A DNA stretch of 64,000 nt from contig JAAGOF010000055.1 in NCBI GenBank assembly GCA_010645155.1, forward strand, positions 297,902 to 361,901, read 5' to 3'. The stretch's first letter is position 1, and each line of letters starts with the position of its first letter. This DNA is from Tigriopus japonicus (Eukaryota; Arthropoda; Copepoda; Harpacticoida; Harpacticidae). The translations under genes were made by a program, and so were the position numbers. Under the pieces are notes generated by a model. That model worked only from the letters and a program-made list of their open reading frames with translations. It made no database searches and was not told the origin of the DNA. Shown here piece after piece: positions 61,108 through 64,000 of the stretch.

Positions 61108-62582
61108 TACCAAAATCCCGGGGCAGCCGTGAAGCCGTTAGCCACGGCAACACCAAAGAGAATCGGCGAGCACCGCTCCCGACGTTTATTATCGTGGCCT
61201 TATGCATATCAACCAAATACGGGCTTAGGGGGTGGAGTTTTCCGGCCCCACCCCCTCCGCCCGTCGCCTTCGCAGCATCTCTATTTTTGATACAGATTAG
61301 TAATTCCTATATTTTGCATCGAGTTCATTATTCATATTATTACTTCTTACAATGCCCCCGTGCAATATGTCCGTGTACCTTTCAATAAATAGGCTGAGCT
61401 TACTTCCTCAGACAAGGTCTACCTTCTGTAATTTGTGTTAGCGAGAGTTTTTTTCGTTTTTTTTAACTGATGAAGTACTTTTGGTCAGGGGTTGGCAGTC
61501 CATGGGTATTTTCCCCCCATTTTTTCCGGTTTTCAAGGCATGCATGTTTTTAGCAAAATTATACTGTTTACTAGTGACCTAGAAAAATGGAAGATATACC
61601 CCTCAAAACTGGTCTCATATATCTTTCTAGATTTCATAATGACTTTTCCCGGTCAATGTCACATCCTAACTAACTAACCTAACTTAGCTAATTAATCTAC
61701 AGGTTGAGTAGTTCAAAGGCGGAGATCTTCCGCTCAGCTGACAATCGGATGTTTCCCGAAATGAGGAAATCGGGGGAGTTCTACATAAACCATTACTATT
61801 TCATTCTATTCTATTTGTTCCCCGCCCCTTCTTCGTCTTCACACATCCGATCGTAACCAAAAAATGGCGTGATTTTGTCCAGCTTCTTCAACCACACCAC
61901 TCCACGCTCTTTCTTACATAATCTTCGACAAAGCAAGCTGGTCGCAAAATACCTGTGGCTCTTGATCATTCATCCAATAATTATTGCCTAGTGTCTCGCT
62001 CTCGTTGAAGAGCTTGTCCAAAGGAGGGTACCAAACCAGTTGACAGCATCCCTTCTTTTCCCCCTCATTACTACAGTGCCAAACACTCAGTTGAGCGATC
62101 GACTCAATTCAAGCAACAGGTCCAAAGATCATCCCTCCAACCTTGACTACACATCAACTTGGGTAAGCGGAGAAACTATAACTAACACTTCATATAAAAA
62201 ATGTGGGCCTTGGCGCGTATCAACGTACTCTCGTCCACATTGATTGGCAAACTGATAACAAGAAGTGCATTTGACCCCATTTGTAGTTTCTAAATCTCTA
62301 GGGACATTCATGGCCGAAGAGAGATTCTAATATTAAATAACTGGATTGCCGTATTGCCATACAACGGACGACAGTATAAACAGAGACAGGGAAAAGAGTG
62401 ATCTGAAATCCCGTCTCAAATGTCAGTGTGCCATATTTTCTTACAGATAAGACGACCTGTGCACTTCGACCCTTTGGCTTTTATCTCCTTGAGAGTATTC
62501 TAATACTGTCCGTCCATTTAAAAGTGCTCAGAGACTGTGGACACGCTCAACGAACGACAGAGAAGCAAGCACTTCCCCCAAA
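61108..62582. other. 3' UTR of the Rho-like gene and intergenic DNA
   Basis: AATAAA at 61384-61389 probably ends the upstream transcript. From about 61.4 to 62.5 kb no gene was recognised. The last 100 bp lie immediately upstream of the START-domain gene and should contain its promoter. Confidence 0.5.
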
Positions 62583-63184
62583 ATGGCTCCAAAAGAACTC
62601 TCCGTAGGTGGACATTTTAATCAATGAACGATGATGCACTTGTCCCTCGGTCCCTCGTGACACGGGAGACATGGTGTCCTAAGGGAGGGCGCAAGAATCC
62701 TGAAGTAAGAATCCCTTTGATTTCTTTTTTTTCTTACGTTCTAGGATGACGAGTTGCTCAAGATTGTTGAAGAGGCTTGGAACGAAGCTTGGGAGATTGT
62801 CAATTCCGAGGATGGATGGAAAGAGGAGAAGAAAAATGAGCACGGGGATGTGGTCATGTCAAAGAAGAATAAGAAAGGTACGTGGACCTACATCAGTAGT
62901 CTCTTCTTCGCACCTCCACCACCACCACCTGATCCATCGCAAGGATAAGCCTCCCAAAGAAATCATTTGGGTCGTTGACGTCCTTCCTTGGGTGGTTGGT
63001 TGGTTGGTTAGAATGGCTTATATCAAAGACGAGATTCATTTTGATAAGATCTCTTGCAGGGAAGAAGATCTATCGAGTTAAGGCGAGGATGGAGATTGCG
63101 CCTGCCAAGTTGATTGAACACCTGAAAGACACCGAGAAGATGTGTGATTGGAACACGACTCTCACGGAACACAAACTTTTACGG
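62583..63184 (+). CDS. START-domain lipid-transfer protein, 5' part
   Basis: Three exons, 62583-62603, 62745-62877 and 63060-63184, join at GT-AG introns with compatible phases (0, then 1). They give 93 residues from MAPKELS. A donor, gtaagg, follows the third exon, and no continuing exon was found before the window ends, so the gene runs past the right edge. The residues match the N-terminal half of a START domain: WEIVNSEDGWKEEKKNEHGD, YRVKARMEIAPAKLIEHL and MCDWNTTLTEHKLL, the W-N pair being typical. The short N-terminus, without a membrane or MENTAL domain, suggests a cytosolic single-domain protein of the StAR/STARD4-6 kind. Such proteins bind and move sterols or other lipids between membranes. 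The subfamily is not determined. Confidence 0.8.
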
Positions 63185-64000
63185 GTAAGGAAGCAAAAAA
63201 TAGAGAATGAATGATTGATTAATACTCAGACGTGCAACTTTTTTTGCATCATTTGCTCTTTTTGTGAGTTTTTTTCTTATTTTCAATTTTCCCATTTTCT
63301 TTAATTAACATGCATTTTTGTGATAAATCTTTTCAAGGTGGTAGCTGTTCCTTTTTTCAATGTTAAAAGTCGTTGAGATATCCTGTTTATGTACTTTTGA
63401 CCAAACAAATAATTAAAAAGCTCCAAAGACGATGTGAATTGCAAATCATTTTTGGGCAGACATTGCGAAATAGTTGATTACTTTTAGTTATTATTTCAAA
63501 GTTTGGGCACATGCTTACCCTGTAGAACCTCATATTATCCATTACCAGTATAACCAAGAACGTCTCAAGATCCTTGGTACAACTCACAAAATGACATGGG
63601 CCAAATCGAGTAGACTGCAGGGGTCGGCAACCTTTTTTGGGTCAAGGCCCACCAAATTTGTAACGTGTTGGCAGGGGCCCACCAAACAGATGTGGGTAGG
63701 TTCAGGGGCCCACAAATTATCGATCAAAGAGCTTTGGGCCTACGAGTACAGTAATATGGAGGGCTCCCAGGCCCACTGCTTTGGACTTTCCCCATGGCTC
63801 CTGGGCCCACCAAAGACCACCCTTGGGCCCAAGGGTTGCTACTCCTGGAGTAGAGAATCTACATGTCAGAAAGAGCAAAGATTACACAAGATACAAAAGC
63901 AACTGGAAAACTTTTCATATGATGCATCTGTATGTATGTAAAATGGACGATGTATTACCAAACGTTTCAAGGCAAACTTGATGATCAGAACAAGAAAGCC
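63185..64000 (+). other. Probable intron 3 of the START-domain gene
   Basis: The stretch after the donor at 63185 contains AT-rich sequence and the short MITE at 63618-63847. No further START exon was recognised up to the window end. Confidence 0.5.
63618..63847. mobile_element. Short hAT-like MITE
   Basis: The 230-bp stretch begins CAGGGGTCGGCAACC and ends GGGTTGCTACTCCTG, inverted copies with a few mismatches, a form common to hAT MITEs. GAGTAGAG follows the right end, and GAGTAGAC occurs two bases before the left end. The interior is a repeated GGGCCCACCAAA pattern. It lies in what is probably an intron of the START-domain gene. Confidence 0.65.

Noticed and set aside
1..64000. CRISPR arrays, operons and ribosome-binding sites
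   Set aside because: Spliced genes and animal protein families show nuclear eukaryotic DNA; the only regular array (25062-25349) has no spacers.

Overview
The window reads as nuclear DNA of an animal, most likely an arthropod and perhaps a crustacean such as a copepod. The evidence is split genes with GT-AG introns, a disco/basonuclin-type developmental regulator, conserved metazoan housekeeping genes, and AT-rich intergenic DNA full of small non-autonomous transposons and tetranucleotide repeats. The clade is an inference from protein resemblance; no taxon-specific marker was found. Gene models were made by reading splice sites and protein similarity by eye.

Layout. Positions 1-10.7 kb hold no gene I can support. 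From 10.8 to 23.1 kb lies a disco/basonuclin zinc-finger transcription factor gene with three firm coding exons (19050-22158). A candidate first coding exon sits 8 kb upstream and a second candidate first exon/promoter lies near 15.7-16.05 kb. From 23.3 to 26.7 kb is a nest of inverted-repeat elements, including two tandemly placed MITE copies, one with a 9-copy 32-bp internal array. From 27.6 to 34.5 kb are LRRC58 (-), PTRH2 (+), a three-exon Canopy/MIR-interacting saposin-like gene (-) and PDIA6 (-). PTRH2 and Canopy converge with only 27 bp between stop codons. From 34.9 to 44.4 kb the DNA is mostly transposon-derived and includes three hAT-like non-autonomous elements. From 45.2 to 51.1 kb is a P-element-like transposon with about 210-bp terminal inverted repeats and an intact THAP transposase of 941 codons; its left repeat was later interrupted by a 907-bp hAT-like element with a perfect 8-bp target duplication. 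From 51.9 to 57.3 kb are a small secreted acidic protein (-), serine/threonine phosphatase 5 (+) and the proteasome lid subunit Rpn8/PSMD7 (-). At 60.3-61.1 kb is an intronless RhoU/RhoV-like GTPase, and from 62.6 kb the first three exons of a START-domain gene run toward the right edge.

The housekeeping genes do not form one pathway, but several concern protein quality control: PDIA6 and Canopy in the ER, PSMD7 in the proteasome, LRRC58 as a probable ubiquitin-ligase receptor, PTRH2 on stalled peptidyl-tRNAs, and PP5 with Hsp90. The close packing of 27-35 kb and 51-57 kb suggests shared promoters and overlapping 3' ends. The most notable features are the complete P-like transposon with its nested hAT, the Canopy exon structure and the PTRH2/Canopy 3' overlap, the CAAX-ending RhoU-like protein, and the apparent nesting of a secreted-protein gene in a PP5 5' UTR intron.
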